Source of the DNA: Cupriavidus oxalaticus
GTDB taxonomy: Bacteria > Pseudomonadota > Gammaproteobacteria > Burkholderiales > Burkholderiaceae
Length of the DNA stretch: 64,000 nucleotides
Assembly: GCF_016894385.1 (NCBI RefSeq)
Contig: NZ_CP069811.1
Location: forward strand, 2,580,501-2,644,500
Direction of reading: 5' to 3'
Numbering within the stretch: position 1 is the stretch's first letter; every line of letters begins with the position of its first letter. The translations under genes and the position numbers were made by a program. The notes under the pieces were generated by a model, which saw nothing but the letters and a program-made list of their open reading frames with translations, was not told the DNA's origin and searched no databases. This document shows, piece after piece, positions 51,264 to 61,140 of the stretch.

Positions 51264-52571
51264 ATGACCGGCATCCTCCTGCCGCCAGGCCTGGCACCCG
51301 GTCAGGCCCCGGACCCGCAATCGCTGCGCACGGCAATCGCCGTCGACAAGCTCGCGGCACTGCAGCCCGTGCCCGCAGCCACGGAATCGAATGTCCGGAA
51401 TTCCACCGGCCAGGCGATCCGCCACAGCCAGCACGCCGGCGGCGCCAGTGGCATGCCGGCGCAGGCCGCGCTGCTGCCGGGCACGTCCACGCGTGAATCG
51501 CTGAGCAGCGCCGCGCGCGCGATCCTGGCGGTCATGGAGGGCGCCGAGCCGCAGCCGGTCAAGCCGGGCACGCCCTTGTTGCCCGCACCGCCGGCCGCCG
51601 GCTCGATGCAGGCCGCCGCGGCGGCGCTGGCGAATGCGGTGGGGCAAAGCGGGCTGTTCTATGAGTCGCACCTGGCGCAGTGGGTGAGCGGTGCTCGCCC
51701 TCTGTCGGCCATCCTGCAGGAGCCGCAGGCCGGCGTGCCGCGTCCGGCATCGCAGGCGGCACCCGGGCAGCCATCCGCCGCGCAGCCGCAGGCTTCTGCC
51801 TCAGCCAGGTTGACCTACAACGGGTCGGCCAGCGGTGACGTGCCTCGCATCAGCGCACCGCCCCTGCTGCCAGCCTCGCAGGTCCTGGCCGAAGCGCTGG
51901 CCTCGCCCCGCAATCCGCGCGTGGCGCACAGCCACGTGCCTTCCGAGCAGGGTGTTCGCCAGGGGACCGGCTCCACCGCCGTGTATAGCCATGATGCCGA
52001 TACGCCGGCTCAGCGCCCATCCACCGGCATGCTGGCGACGCAGGCCTACCAGGCCACCGCGGATGCCGCGCGCCCGGCGGCTGCCGAGCCGATGGCAGCG
52101 CATGCGGCGCACACCGGCGATACCGACAGCATCGCCAGCGAAGCGGCCCGGCAAGCGGCGCCAGCCGGACCGGCGATTCATCCTGCGACCGAGGGCGTGG
52201 TGCGGCAGCAGCTCGAACTGCTCGCCACGCAGCAGTTCCGCTTCGCCGGCGAAGCCTGGCCTGGCGCAGCCATGGAGTGGGACATCCGGCGTACGGACCC
52301 CGATGCGAATGGCCTGGGGCCTGACGACACGATCCGGCCATGGTCGAGCCGGATCCGGCTGCAGTTGCCCAGCCTTGGCACCGTCGACGCGCTGCTGACG
52401 CTGGGCCCGAGCGGACTGGAAGCGCGTGTCGCCACCGGCGAGACCGATATCGCCGCGCGCCTGATCGCGGCGCGGCCGCTGTTGCGCAGCCGGCTGGAAG
52501 CACAAGGGATCCCGCTGCAGCGGCTCAATATCCAGACCCAGGACGACCTGATTGCCGGAGCCGCGTCATGA
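51264..52571 (+). CDS. FliK-type protein with C-terminal Flg_hook domain, copy 1
   Basis: 435 residues. A long Ala/Pro/Gln-rich N-terminal region (about 1-320) precedes a hook-length-type domain (IRLQLPSLGTVDALLTLGPS, then LEARVATGETDIAARLIAAR and LRSRLEAQGIPLQRLNIQTQ). Canonical FliK is the other gene at 59319. A second Flg_hook-domain protein next to a small FlhB-C-like protein is known from some beta-proteobacteria, where the pair may act in export-substrate switching. The start is an ATG without strong ribosome-binding site. Its TGA overlaps the next ATG. Confidence 0.75.
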   Translation: MTGILLPPGLAPGQAPDPQSLRTAIAVDKLAALQPVPAATESNVRNSTGQAIRHSQHAGGASGMPAQAALLPGTSTRESLSSAARAILAVMEGAEPQPVKPGTPLLPAPPAAGSMQAAAAALANAVGQSGLFYESHLAQWVSGARPLSAILQEPQAGVPRPASQAAPGQPSAAQPQASASARLTYNGSASGDVPRISAPPLLPASQVLAEALASPRNPRVAHSHVPSEQGVRQGTGSTAVYSHDADTPAQRPSTGMLATQAYQATADAARPAAAEPMAAHAAHTGDTDSIASEAARQAAPAGPAIHPATEGVVRQQLELLATQQFRFAGEAWPGAAMEWDIRRTDPDANGLGPDDTIRPWSSRIRLQLPSLGTVDALLTLGPSGLEARVATGETDIAARLIAARPLLRSRLEAQGIPLQRLNIQTQDDLIAGAAS

Positions 52572-52858
52572 GCGACGGCGCAGCAGACCGCGGCGCGGCC
52601 ATCGCGCTCAGCTACCAGCACAACAACCCGGCACCGCGCGTGGTGGCCAAGGGCTATGGCGTGGTGGCCGAGGCCATCATTGCCCGCGCGAAGGAAGCGG
52701 GCGTCTATATCCACGACTCGCCCACGCTGGTCAACCTGCTGATGCAGGTGGACCTGGACAGCCAGATCCCGCCGCAGCTGTATGTGGCGGTGGCGGAATT
52801 GCTGGCGTGGATCTATCAGCTGGAAGCTGGCGTGGACGCGGCCGGGCAAGAAGACTGA
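52568..52858 (+). CDS. small FlhB C-terminal-like export-switch protein
   Basis: 96 residues starting in a four-base overlap with the FliK-type gene. It matches the cytoplasmic domain of FlhB/EscU (ALSYQHNNPAPRVVAKGYGV then YIHDSPTLVNLLMQVDLDSQ and IPPQLYVAVAELLAWIYQLE) but has no membrane part. The NPTH self-cleavage motif of full-length FlhB is absent. Such FhlB/FlhX proteins can substitute in part for the FlhB tail in other bacteria. Likely translationally coupled to the gene before it. Confidence 0.85.
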   Translation: MSDGAADRGAAIALSYQHNNPAPRVVAKGYGVVAEAIIARAKEAGVYIHDSPTLVNLLMQVDLDSQIPPQLYVAVAELLAWIYQLEAGVDAAGQED

Positions 52859-52938
52859 CAGCGGCCAAACTGCAAGGGTTATCTACTCAAGCCTGCGACA
52901 TGCGGAACCGCCTGCCATGGCCATTGCCTCATGCAGTC

Positions 52939-53074
52939 GCTCCCCTCTCCCGCGCAGTGGGAGAGGGGTGGGGGGAGAGGGCCGAAGCGTCCACGAAGTG
53001 AGGCGCCACCGTGCTTGACAAGCGCCGGCCCTCTCCCCCGGCCCCTCTCCCGCAGGCGGGAGAGGGGAGCAAAC
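52939..53074. repeat. nested inverted-repeat element, copy 1
   Basis: Three stacked palindromic parts: a hairpin (CCCTCTCCCGC... GGGAGAGGG), a long-range pair (GGGGAGAGGGCC ... GGCCCTCTCCCC), and a second hairpin (CCCCTCTCCCGCAGGCGGGA-type stem). The unit GTCCACGAAGTGA lies in the middle. A second copy occurs at 60839-60970. It lies between the FlhB-like gene and fliE. Confidence 0.85.
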
Positions 53075-53145
53075 CAGCGGCATCGACGCTTTGTTCAGCA
53101 GTTTGAAGCCCTTGGTACTTGGGCTTTTTTATCGGATGACGCCGA

Positions 53146-53469
53146 TCAGATCGGCATGCTCATCATCTCCTGATACGCCTGCACCAGCCGGTTCCGCACC
53201 TGCACCCCGGTCTGGAACGAGATATTCGCCTTCTGCAGGTCGATCATCACGTCATTGAGCGCCACCCCCGGCTTGCCCAGCTCGAAGGCCTCGGCCTGGC
53301 CATAGGCGCGCTCCTGTGCCGCATTGATCTTGCCCAGCGAGCGTTGCAGCTCGCTGGCGAAGCCGCCGCCGGCAACCGGTGCCGACTGGGTGGCGCTGTT
53401 GCCCGAGGCAACCTGTGACAGGCCGCGCAGTTGCTGCAGCATGCCCTCGATGGAAGAGATAGTGGTCAT
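53146..53469 (-). CDS. fliE: FliE hook-basal body protein
   Basis: 107 residues from the ATG at 53469. FliE signature in the C-terminal half: LGKPGVALNDVMIDLQKANI, SFQTGVQVRNRLVQAYQEMM, ending in MSMPI. FliE links the MS ring to the rod and is needed for rod-protein export. It diverges from fliF, as in many beta-proteobacteria. Ribosome-binding site weak. Confidence 0.93.
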   Translation of the reverse strand: MTTISSIEGMLQQLRGLSQVASGNSATQSAPVAGGGFASELQRSLGKINAAQERAYGQAEAFELGKPGVALNDVMIDLQKANISFQTGVQVRNRLVQAYQEMMSMPI

Positions 53470-53800
53470 GGCGTGGTCAACGATTTTCAGCGGTTTGCAG
53501 AGTACCCGCCGCCACGCACCCGCCATGGCCCGAAATCGGGCGGAAAACCGGGTCTGTTTGCGGGATTGTCCTACTCAAGTCTGGCCGATCATTGCCACCG
53601 TGCCGGACAAGCGCGGGCAGCCGCCCAGCGTCGCTTTCCGGAACCTGCAGACCAACCATCGATCCGGGAGTACGCGTGTTTTCTCCGCAGCGTAATGTGA
53701 GCCGCGCCGTCAGCCGCGCCATGGGCCGCGCCGACGACCATGGCCGCCATCATCGCCCGAGCCGCCGCGAGCATCGCGGCGCCGGCGCAGGAGCACGCGC
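53470..53800. other. divergent control region fliE / fliF
   Basis: 331 bases with no supported gene. Both flagellar transcription units must start here. No sigma-28 consensus was found, so class II control by sigma-70 with FlhDC is more likely. Possible FlhDC boxes were not identified. Confidence 0.5.
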
Positions 53801-55546
53801 GTGACCGCGGCGGTTGCCATGCCCGGCCGGCCGGCCGAGGTGCTGGAGCGCCTCAAGGCCAATCCCAGGCTGCCGCTGATGCTGGGTGGCGCGGCGCTGG
53901 CCGCCGCCATCGCCGTGGGCGTGCTGTGGTCGCGCGCGCCCGACTACAAGGTGCTGTACAGCAACCTGTCCGAGCGCGACGGCGGCGCGGTGCTGCAGAC
54001 GCTGCAGCAGATGAACGTGCCGTACAAGTTCGCCGAAGGCGGCGGCGCGGTGATGGTGCCGGCCGACAAGGTCCATGAGACGCGGCTGCGGCTGGCTTCG
54101 CAAGGGCTGCCCAAGAGCGGCACCGCGGGCATGGAGCTGATGGACAACCAGAAGTTCGGCATCAGCCAGTTTGCCGAACAGGTCAACTACCAGCGCGGGC
54201 TGGAAGGCGAGCTGGCGCGCTCGATCGAATCGATCGCCGCGGTGCAGTCGGCGCGCGTGCACCTGGCGATCCCCAAGCCGACGCTGTTCGTGCGCGAGCG
54301 CCAGAAGCCCACCGCCTCGGTCGTGCTGCAGCTGTACCCGGGCCGCGCCATCGATGAAGGCCAGGTCGCGGCGATCAGCCACCTGGTGTCGTCGAGCGTG
54401 CCGGAGCTGACGCCCAAGTCGATCTCGATCGTCGACCAGCACGGCAACCTGCTGTCGAATTCCGGCAACGAGCGCATGCTCGACGCCACCCAGCTCAAGT
54501 ACGTGCAGGCGCTGGAGCAGAACTACCTGAAGCGCATCGAGGCGATCCTGGCGCCGATCGTCGGCAAGGACAACGTGCGTGCGCAGGTGACGGCCGACGT
54601 GGACTTCTCCATCGTCGAGCACACCGACGAGAGCTACAAGCCCAACCAGGATCCCACCCGCTCTGCCATCCGCAGCCAGCAGGTCAGCGAGTCGAGCCAG
54701 CAGGGCGCGACGCCGCCGGGCGGCGTGCCCGGCGCGCTGTCCAACCAGCCGCCCGCTGCCGCGGTCGCGCCGGTGACCACGCCGCAGACGCCGCGTGCGG
54801 GCCAGGCGCCCGGACAGGCCGGCGCACCCGCTGGCGGCCAAGCGGGCCAGGCAGGGCAACCGGGCCAGCAAGGCCAGGCCGCGCAAGGCGCGCAGGCCGG
54901 CACTGCCAATGGCCAGGCCGCCCCCGGCGGCCCGAGCAGCAACCGTCGCGACTCTACCGTCAACTACGAGCTGGACCGCACCGTGCGCCACGTGCAGCAG
55001 GCGCCGGGCGGCGTGCGCCGGCTGTCGGTGGCGGTAGTGGTGAACTACCGCCAGGTGGCCGATGCCAACGGCAAGATGGTGGCGCAGCCGCTGCCGCCGG
55101 CGCTGCTGGCGCAGATCCAGAACCTGACCCGGGAGGCGATGGGCTTCTCGTCCGATCGGGGCGACTCGATCAACGTGGTCAACAGCCCGTTCACCGTGGA
55201 CCGCGAGGTCACGCCGGAAGTCCCGCTGTGGAAGCAACCTGAAATGATCGACCTGGCCAAGACCGGCGCGGGCTACCTGCTGCTGGCACTGCTGGCGCTG
55301 TTCGCGTGGTTCAAGGTGGCGCGCCCGATCCTGCGCCGCTACACCACGCCGCCGCTGCCGGCACCGGAAGCCAGGGACGAGACCGAGGCCGTGCTGCTGC
55401 CGCCGGAAGAGCCGGCCAATCCGGAAGTCCTGCGGCTTGCCGCCAAGTATGAAAGCGATCTCGCGCTGGTGCGCGACGCCGCACAGCGCGACCCGCGCCT
55501 GGTCGCCAGCGTGATCAAGAACTGGATTGCCAATGACAACCGCTAA
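53801..55546 (+). CDS. fliF: FliF MS-ring protein
   Basis: 581 residues from a GTG with AGGAG seven bases upstream. TM1 about 26-45 ([19 protein letters not shown]), ring-building motifs ([40 protein letters not shown]), a Gln/Gly/Pro-rich disordered insert (about 300-385, [20 protein letters not shown]), TM2 about 490-510 and the FliG-binding C-terminal tail ([20 protein letters not shown]). It forms the MS ring in the inner membrane. The low-complexity insert is longer than in enterics. Its stop overlaps fliG. Confidence 0.96.
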   Translation: MTAAVAMPGRPAEVLERLKANPRLPLMLGGAALAAAIAVGVLWSRAPDYKVLYSNLSERDGGAVLQTLQQMNVPYKFAEGGGAVMVPADKVHETRLRLASQGLPKSGTAGMELMDNQKFGISQFAEQVNYQRGLEGELARSIESIAAVQSARVHLAIPKPTLFVRERQKPTASVVLQLYPGRAIDEGQVAAISHLVSSSVPELTPKSISIVDQHGNLLSNSGNERMLDATQLKYVQALEQNYLKRIEAILAPIVGKDNVRAQVTADVDFSIVEHTDESYKPNQDPTRSAIRSQQVSESSQQGATPPGGVPGALSNQPPAAAVAPVTTPQTPRAGQAPGQAGAPAGGQAGQAGQPGQQGQAAQGAQAGTANGQAAPGGPSSNRRDSTVNYELDRTVRHVQQAPGGVRRLSVAVVVNYRQVADANGKMVAQPLPPALLAQIQNLTREAMGFSSDRGDSINVVNSPFTVDREVTPEVPLWKQPEMIDLAKTGAGYLLLALLALFAWFKVARPILRRYTTPPLPAPEARDETEAVLLPPEEPANPEVLRLAAKYESDLALVRDAAQRDPRLVASVIKNWIANDNR

Positions 55547-56555
55547 GGCCATCTCCAAGGAAGTCTCCGCCGGCGGCCTGCAGAAGAGCGCCGTCCTGAT
55601 GATGGCGATCGGCGAGGATGCCGCGGCCGAGGTGTTCAAGCACCTGTCGCAGCGCGAGGTGCAGGAACTGGGCGCGGCCATGGCCACGCTCAGCTCGGTC
55701 ACGCGCGAGGAAATGGCCGACGTGCTGGGCGAGTTCCGCGCCGAGACCGAGCAATACCTGGCCCTGAACGTCGATTCCAGCGCCTTTATCCGCAGCGTGC
55801 TGAACAAGGCGCTGGGCGAGGAGCGCGCGCAGTCGGTGATCGAGGACATCCTGGAATCGCGCGATCCGGGCAGCGGCATCGACTCGCTCAACTGGATGGA
55901 CGCGACCTCGATCGCCGAGCTGATCCGCGACGAGCACCCGCAGATCATCGCCACCATCCTGATCCACCTGGACCGCCAGAAGTCGTCGGAGGTGCTGGGC
56001 CTGTTCACCGACCGCCTGCGCAACGACGTGATCCTGCGGATCGCCACCTTCGGCGGCGTGCAGCCGGGCGCGCTGCAGGAGCTGACCGACGTGCTGACCA
56101 AGCTGCTGGCGGGCCAGAGCCTGAAGCGCAGCCGCATGGGCGGCGTACGCACCGCGGCGGAAATCATCAACCTGATGAGCACCGCGCACGAGGAGGCGGT
56201 CATCGACGGCGTGCGCCTGCACGACGGCGACCTGGCGCAGAAGATCATCGACGAGATGTTCCTGTTCGAGAACCTGCTGGAGGTCGACGACCGCGGCATC
56301 CAGCGCGTGCTCAAGGAAATCGCCACCGAGTCGCTCATCGTCGCGCTCAAGGGCGCGCCGTCGGAATTGCGCGACAAGTTCATCCGCAACATGTCCACGC
56401 GCGCCGGCGAGATGCTGCGCGAGGACCTGGATGCGCTCGGCCCGGTGCGCGTGTCGCAGGTCGAAGCCGAGCAAAAGGCCATCCTGCAGGTGGTAAGACG
56501 CCTGGCGGATGCGGGCGAAGTCCAGATCGGCGGAGGCGACGATGCCTATGTCTGA
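55533..56555 (+). CDS. fliG: FliG motor switch protein
   Basis: 340 residues from the ATG at 55533, overlapping fliF by 14 bases. N-terminal domain binds FliF ([20 protein letters not shown]). The middle domain has [16 protein letters not shown], with the EHPQ motif used for FliM contact. The C-terminal domain carries the charged motor helix ([20 protein letters not shown]) with residues that interact with MotA. Length is typical. Confidence 0.97.
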   Translation: MTTAKAISKEVSAGGLQKSAVLMMAIGEDAAAEVFKHLSQREVQELGAAMATLSSVTREEMADVLGEFRAETEQYLALNVDSSAFIRSVLNKALGEERAQSVIEDILESRDPGSGIDSLNWMDATSIAELIRDEHPQIIATILIHLDRQKSSEVLGLFTDRLRNDVILRIATFGGVQPGALQELTDVLTKLLAGQSLKRSRMGGVRTAAEIINLMSTAHEEAVIDGVRLHDGDLAQKIIDEMFLFENLLEVDDRGIQRVLKEIATESLIVALKGAPSELRDKFIRNMSTRAGEMLREDLDALGPVRVSQVEAEQKAILQVVRRLADAGEVQIGGGDDAYV

Positions 56556-57375
56556 TGCATTACCCGAGCGCGGCCTGAACACACAGAGCGCGCCGAACGC
56601 ACTGAGCGCACGCCGCGTGGTGCGGGGCGATCCCCCTGACAGTGCGCCCGTCGGCGGCTTTGCGCCGTTCGAGCCGCCGCGCCGCGCGCGCGGTGGCGGC
56701 GCCGGCTGGCAGCGCTGGCAGATGGGCTCGCTCGACCCGCGCGATGCGCGCAGCAACGCGCCCGAGGCGCCTGCCGACCTCCTGCCGGCCGAGCCCGCGC
56801 CACCGCCGATCGATTTCGCGGCGCTGGATGCGATGCGCGAAGGCGCGCGCAAGGAAGGCTATGCGCAGGGCTACACGCAGGGCCAGACCCAGGGCTACGG
56901 CGACGGCCACCGCGAAGGCTACTCGCGCGGGCTGGAAGCGGCGCGCAACGAGGCCGCGCAGCTACAGGCATTGGCCACGAACTTCCGGGGCGCGCTGGCG
57001 GGCGTCGACGATCAGGTCGCGCGCGCGCTGGTGACGCTGGCGCTGGATGTGGCGCGCCAGCTGGTGCGCACCACGGTTGCCGGGGATCCCTCGGTGCTGC
57101 TGCCCGCCGTGCGCGAGCTGCTGACCAGCGAGCCCGCGCTGCAGGGGTCGCCCAGCGTGCTGCTGCATCCCGACGACGTGGCGCTGGTCGAGACGCACCT
57201 GCAAGGCGAACTCGAGGCCGCGGGCTGGACCGTGCGCCCGGATCCGACGGTGGCGCGCGGAGGCTGCATCGCCAGCGCCGCCAGCGGCGAGCGCGACGCC
57301 ACGCTGGCCACGCGCTGGACGCGCGTGGTCAAGGCGCTGGGCCGCGACGAGCCGTGGGAGCCGCCGCATGACTGA
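56542..57375 (+). CDS. fliH: FliH flagellar export regulator
   Basis: 277 residues from an ATG with GGAGG upstream, overlapping the fliG end by 14 bases. The middle has the GxxxG repeats typical of FliH ([20 protein letters not shown]), followed by a C-terminal FliI-binding domain ([35 protein letters not shown]). FliH dimers dock and inhibit FliI. The long Pro/Arg-rich N-terminus (1-85) is variable. Its end overlaps fliI by eight bases. Confidence 0.93.
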   Translation: MPMSDALPERGLNTQSAPNALSARRVVRGDPPDSAPVGGFAPFEPPRRARGGGAGWQRWQMGSLDPRDARSNAPEAPADLLPAEPAPPPIDFAALDAMREGARKEGYAQGYTQGQTQGYGDGHREGYSRGLEAARNEAAQLQALATNFRGALAGVDDQVARALVTLALDVARQLVRTTVAGDPSVLLPAVRELLTSEPALQGSPSVLLHPDDVALVETHLQGELEAAGWTVRPDPTVARGGCIASAASGERDATLATRWTRVVKALGRDEPWEPPHD

Positions 57376-58852
57376 GGCCGTCGCTCAAGCCGTCGCACCG
57401 GCCGTCGCACCGGCCGCACCGAGCCAGCATGCGCAACGCTGGATCGGCGCGCTCGAAACTGCGTCGGCCGGCATTGCCGGCCTCGACAGCAAGCGCAGCT
57501 GCGGCCGCCTGACGCGTGCCGCGGGCCTGGTACTAGAGGCCGTGGGCTTGCGCCTGCCGGTGGGCAGCGACTGCCTGATCGAGCTGCCCGCCGGGCAGTT
57601 CAGCGCCGACAGCAACGCACCCCGCACCGCCGAAGCGGAAGTGGTGGGCTTCGGCGCCGACCGCCTTTACCTGATGCCGCAATCCGACGTCGTCGGCCTG
57701 CTGCCGGGCGCCCGCGTCTATCCGCTGGAGCCGTCGCCGCAGCCGGCCGGCACCACCGCGCCGCGCGAGCCGGGCTCCAAGCGCCTGCCCGTCGGCGCGG
57801 GCCTGCTCGGCCGCGTGCTCGATGCCGCGGGCCGTCCGCTCGATGGCCTGGGCCCGCTGGCCGCGGCGATGGAAGTGCCGCTGGCCGGCGAGCAGATCAA
57901 CCCGCTGATGCGCGCTCCTATCGAAACGGTGCTCGATACCGGCGTGCGTGCCATCAACGGCATGCTGACGGTGGGGCGCGGCCAGCGCATGGGCCTGTTC
58001 GCGGGCTCGGGCGTGGGCAAGAGCGTGCTGCTGGGCATGATGGCGCGCTACACCAGCGCCGACGTGATCGTGGTCGGCCTGATCGGCGAGCGCGGCCGCG
58101 AGGTCAAAGAGTTCATCGAGAACATCCTGGGGCCGGAGGGCCGCCGTCGCTCCGTGGTGGTGGCGGCGCCGGCCGATTGCTCGCCGCTGCTGCGCATGCA
58201 GGGCGCCGCCTATGCGACCCGGCTGGCCGAGTATTTCCGCGACCAGGGCCAGCATGTGCTGCTGATCATGGATTCGCTGACGCGCTACGCCATGGCGCAG
58301 CGCGAGATCGCGCTGGCGATCGGCGAGCCGCCCGCGACCAAGGGCTATCCGCCATCGGTCTTCGCCAAGCTGCCGACGCTGGTCGAGCGCACCGGCAATG
58401 GCCCCGAGGGCGGCGGCTCGATCACCGCGTTCTACACCGTGCTGACCGAGGGCGACGACCAGCAGGACCCGATCGCCGATTCGGCGCGCGCGATCCTGGA
58501 TGGCCATATCGTGCTGTCGCGCAGCCTGGCCGAGTCGGGGCACTACCCCGCCATCGATGTCGAGGCCTCCATCAGCCGCGCCATGACCGCGCTGATCCCG
58601 CATGAGCAGTTCGCCTCGGTGCGCCGCTTCAAGCAGTTGATGTCGCGCTACCAGCGCAACCGCGACCTGATCAGCGTGGGCGCCTATGTGCCGGGCAACG
58701 ATCCGGAGCTGGATCTCGCGATCCGCCTGCATCCACGCATGGAAGCCTTCCTGCAACAGGATATCCACCAGCGCGCCGGCTACGACGACGCCATCGCCCA
58801 GCTGCACAGCCTCTTCGACAGGAGTGAACATGGCCAAGCCTTCACCGCTTGA
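57368..58852 (+). CDS. fliI: FliI flagellar export ATPase
   Basis: 494 residues. F1-beta-like ATPase with Walker [29 protein letters not shown] near Walker B, and [17 protein letters not shown]. It energises export of flagellar subunits together with FliH and FliJ. The N-terminus is Ala/Pro-rich and longer than in enterics. Confidence 0.97.
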   Translation: MTEAVAQAVAPAVAPAAPSQHAQRWIGALETASAGIAGLDSKRSCGRLTRAAGLVLEAVGLRLPVGSDCLIELPAGQFSADSNAPRTAEAEVVGFGADRLYLMPQSDVVGLLPGARVYPLEPSPQPAGTTAPREPGSKRLPVGAGLLGRVLDAAGRPLDGLGPLAAAMEVPLAGEQINPLMRAPIETVLDTGVRAINGMLTVGRGQRMGLFAGSGVGKSVLLGMMARYTSADVIVVGLIGERGREVKEFIENILGPEGRRRSVVVAAPADCSPLLRMQGAAYATRLAEYFRDQGQHVLLIMDSLTRYAMAQREIALAIGEPPATKGYPPSVFAKLPTLVERTGNGPEGGGSITAFYTVLTEGDDQQDPIADSARAILDGHIVLSRSLAESGHYPAIDVEASISRAMTALIPHEQFASVRRFKQLMSRYQRNRDLISVGAYVPGNDPELDLAIRLHPRMEAFLQQDIHQRAGYDDAIAQLHSLFDRSEHGQAFTA

Positions 58853-59282
58853 TACCCTGGCGGACCTCGCCCAGAACGATACCGACGCCGCCGCGCGCGA
58901 ACTCGGCCGGCTGCAGGGCTTGCGCACGCAGGCGGAGCAGCAGCTGAACCAGCTGACGCAATACCGCCACGAGTACCGCGCCCGCATGCAGGCCGTGGCG
59001 GCGGAGGGCATGACCTCGAGCCGCTGGCAGGACTTCTCGCGCTTCCTCGACTCGCTCGACCAGGCTATCCGCCAGCAGACAGCGGCGCTGGCCAAGGCCG
59101 AAGCCGACCTGCTGGCCGGGCGCAACCGCTGGCAGCACCAGAAGCGCCGCCTGAATTCGTTCGACACGCTGATCGCGCGTGCCGAGGCCAGGGAAGAACA
59201 GGTCGCCGCGCGCCGCGAGCAGCGCGCCAATGATGAATATGCGGCCCGGCTGGCGCGCACCGCCGCCACCCGGCTCGGCTAA
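58830..59282 (+). CDS. fliJ: FliJ flagellar export chaperone/stalk
   Basis: 150 residues from an ATG with AGGAG upstream, overlapping fliI by 23 bases. Entirely coiled-coil ([60 protein letters not shown]). FliJ inserts into the FliI ring like F1-gamma and carries chaperones to the export gate. Confidence 0.92.
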   Translation: MAKPSPLDTLADLAQNDTDAAARELGRLQGLRTQAEQQLNQLTQYRHEYRARMQAVAAEGMTSSRWQDFSRFLDSLDQAIRQQTAALAKAEADLLAGRNRWQHQKRRLNSFDTLIARAEAREEQVAARREQRANDEYAARLARTAATRLG

Positions 59283-59318
59283 GCCTGGACCGCAACCGGA
59301 ATTCCGCAGCAGGACGAC

Positions 59319-60755
59319 ATGATCGATATCAGCCAGATTGTCAGCAACACGGCCAATGCCGCCAAGGCGGCTGCCAGCACGGCCGAGGCCGCCAGGCGCG
59401 CCGGCTCCGATACCGGCAACGGCTTCGGCGACGCGCTGACGCGCGCGCGGGAAGGCAGCCCGCAGCAAACCCCGTCAAGCAAGACCCGGGACGCAGGTGC
59501 TGCGCAGGACAAGTCCGCAAGCCACAAGCAGGCAGCACCGGAGCCGGCGCGCGCCGACACCAAGGCGCCGGCGGCGCCGGCGGACAAGCCGGCTGCCGCC
59601 GACAAGGCCAAGGAAAACGATGACAGCACCGTGGCCGCCGATGCCGCGGCCGCAGCCGCAGCCGCGGCGCTGGCATTGCTGTTGCCGGCAACGGCCCCGG
59701 CAGCGTCCGCAGCGGCCGGCGCTGCCGGCGCAGCGGTCGGCTCGGCCGCCGACGCAGGCGGCAGCACTGCCCTGCAAGCCGCGCTTGCCGGCGCCGCGCA
59801 GCCGGCGGCTGCCGACGCATCCGACATTGCCAGCGCCCAGGCGCAGGCGCTGCGGGGCAACGCCGCACTGCCCGACACGCTGCAGGTCGTGACCGCCGAG
59901 GCCGCGCCGGCCCAGCCTTCGGTCGCCGCCACGCTCGCCACCATCGCCTCGCAACGCGCCGCGATGCACGGCAGCACGCCGGCCGCCACGGACGCCAGGT
60001 CGGGCTCTGCCCTCGCGCAATCCGTGCCGGCCGCCGGCATGCCGGCGCAGCAGGACCACACCGGCCAGCAGCCCGACAGCGGCATCGGCCGGCATCGCGC
60101 CGATCCGCTTGCCGCCGCCAATGGCGCCGGCGAAGCGCGCCCGGCCGCCAGCTCGTTCGCCGCCGCGCAAGCCGCGGCGCGCGCCACCGAGGCCGCCACG
60201 GTATCGGCCAACGCCGACAACGCGCCGGCCCTGGCCGCCACGCTCGCCGGCCAGCACACGACCCAGGCGCCGGCGGCTGCCGCAGCCGCTCGCCCGGTGG
60301 TCGCCCCGGCGCTGTACGACAGCCAGTGGCCGCAGGCCCTCGGCCAGCAAATGATCCGCCTCAGCACGCAAGGCTCGCAAAGCGCCGAACTGCAACTGAA
60401 CCCGCCCGACCTCGGCCCGCTGAAGGTCGTGCTCAACGTGGTCAACGACCAGGCACAGGCGCAGTTCGTCTCGCCGCACCAGGCGGTACGGGCCGCGGTG
60501 GAAGCGGCGCTGCCGCACCTGCGCACCGCGCTGTCCGAGAACGGCATCCAGCTGGGACAGACGTCCGTCGGCGCGGACGGCTTTGCCAACCAGGCCGGCA
60601 ACGGGCAGCAACAGCAGCAGGCGCCGGGCAACGGGCGCGGGCAGTCGGCCTTCGGCACGGCCACGCTGGCCGGCACCGAGGCCGCCGCACCGGCGGAACC
60701 GGTGGTCCGTTCTGCACGAGTGCCGGCGCGCGGCGAGATTGATACGTTCGTCTGA
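59319..60755 (+). CDS. fliK: FliK hook-length control protein
   Basis: 478 residues, starting 36 bases after fliJ. Ala/Pro-rich disordered N-terminal ruler (about 1-330) with runs such as AADAAAAAAAAALALLLPAT, then the Flg_hook C-terminal domain (SQSAELQLNPPDLGPLKVVL; AQFVSPHQAVRAAVEAALPH). FliK measures the hook and switches FlhB specificity. It is the last gene of the fliF-K unit. Its low-complexity ruler should vary between strains. Confidence 0.92.
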   Translation: MIDISQIVSNTANAAKAAASTAEAARRAGSDTGNGFGDALTRAREGSPQQTPSSKTRDAGAAQDKSASHKQAAPEPARADTKAPAAPADKPAAADKAKENDDSTVAADAAAAAAAAALALLLPATAPAASAAAGAAGAAVGSAADAGGSTALQAALAGAAQPAAADASDIASAQAQALRGNAALPDTLQVVTAEAAPAQPSVAATLATIASQRAAMHGSTPAATDARSGSALAQSVPAAGMPAQQDHTGQQPDSGIGRHRADPLAAANGAGEARPAASSFAAAQAAARATEAATVSANADNAPALAATLAGQHTTQAPAAAAAARPVVAPALYDSQWPQALGQQMIRLSTQGSQSAELQLNPPDLGPLKVVLNVVNDQAQAQFVSPHQAVRAAVEAALPHLRTALSENGIQLGQTSVGADGFANQAGNGQQQQQAPGNGRGQSAFGTATLAGTEAAAPAEPVVRSARVPARGEIDTFV

Positions 60756-60838
60756 TTTTTTTGGTTCTTCGCCGATTTGCGGGGACGGTAATGCATTGCC
60801 CTTTGGGCACTACGGCGGCCCGAACGTGCCGGTAGTGT

Positions 60839-60970
60839 GCTCCCTCTCCCGCTTGCTGGAGAGCGTTGGGGTGAGGGCCGGCATGTCCACGAAGTGAAGC
60901 GCTGGACTTCGTTGAGGCTCCGGCCCTCACCCCCGGCCCCTCTCCCGCAGGCGGGAGAGGGGAGCAAACA
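60839..60970. repeat. nested inverted-repeat element, copy 2
   Basis: Same architecture as 52939-53074: CCCTCTCCCGC-type hairpin, GTCCACGAAGTGAAGC centre, GGCCCTCACCCCCGGCCCCT and a second CTCCCGCAGGCGGGAGAGG hairpin, ending with the same GGAGCAAAC. It lies in the 385-base gap (60756-61140) after fliK, which contains nothing else I can identify. Confidence 0.85.
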
Positions 60971-61140
60971 GGCAGGAAGAGCAAGGGAGGTGTCATGCAT
61001 TCAGGCACCACCGGAACACAATATCTGCTCGACAAACGGCCGGGATATGCCCCCTTTGGCCGCCGTATGACTTCCGTGGACATTCTTCAGCGAACGTCCA
61101 CGGCGATCTTTCTCCATGCGTGTTTCCGAAGCGGTACCGC

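Noticed and set aside
53750..56482. 910-codon minus-strand frame opposite fliF and fliG
   Set aside because: Antisense to two clearly conserved flagellar genes; composition is that of reverse-complemented codons.
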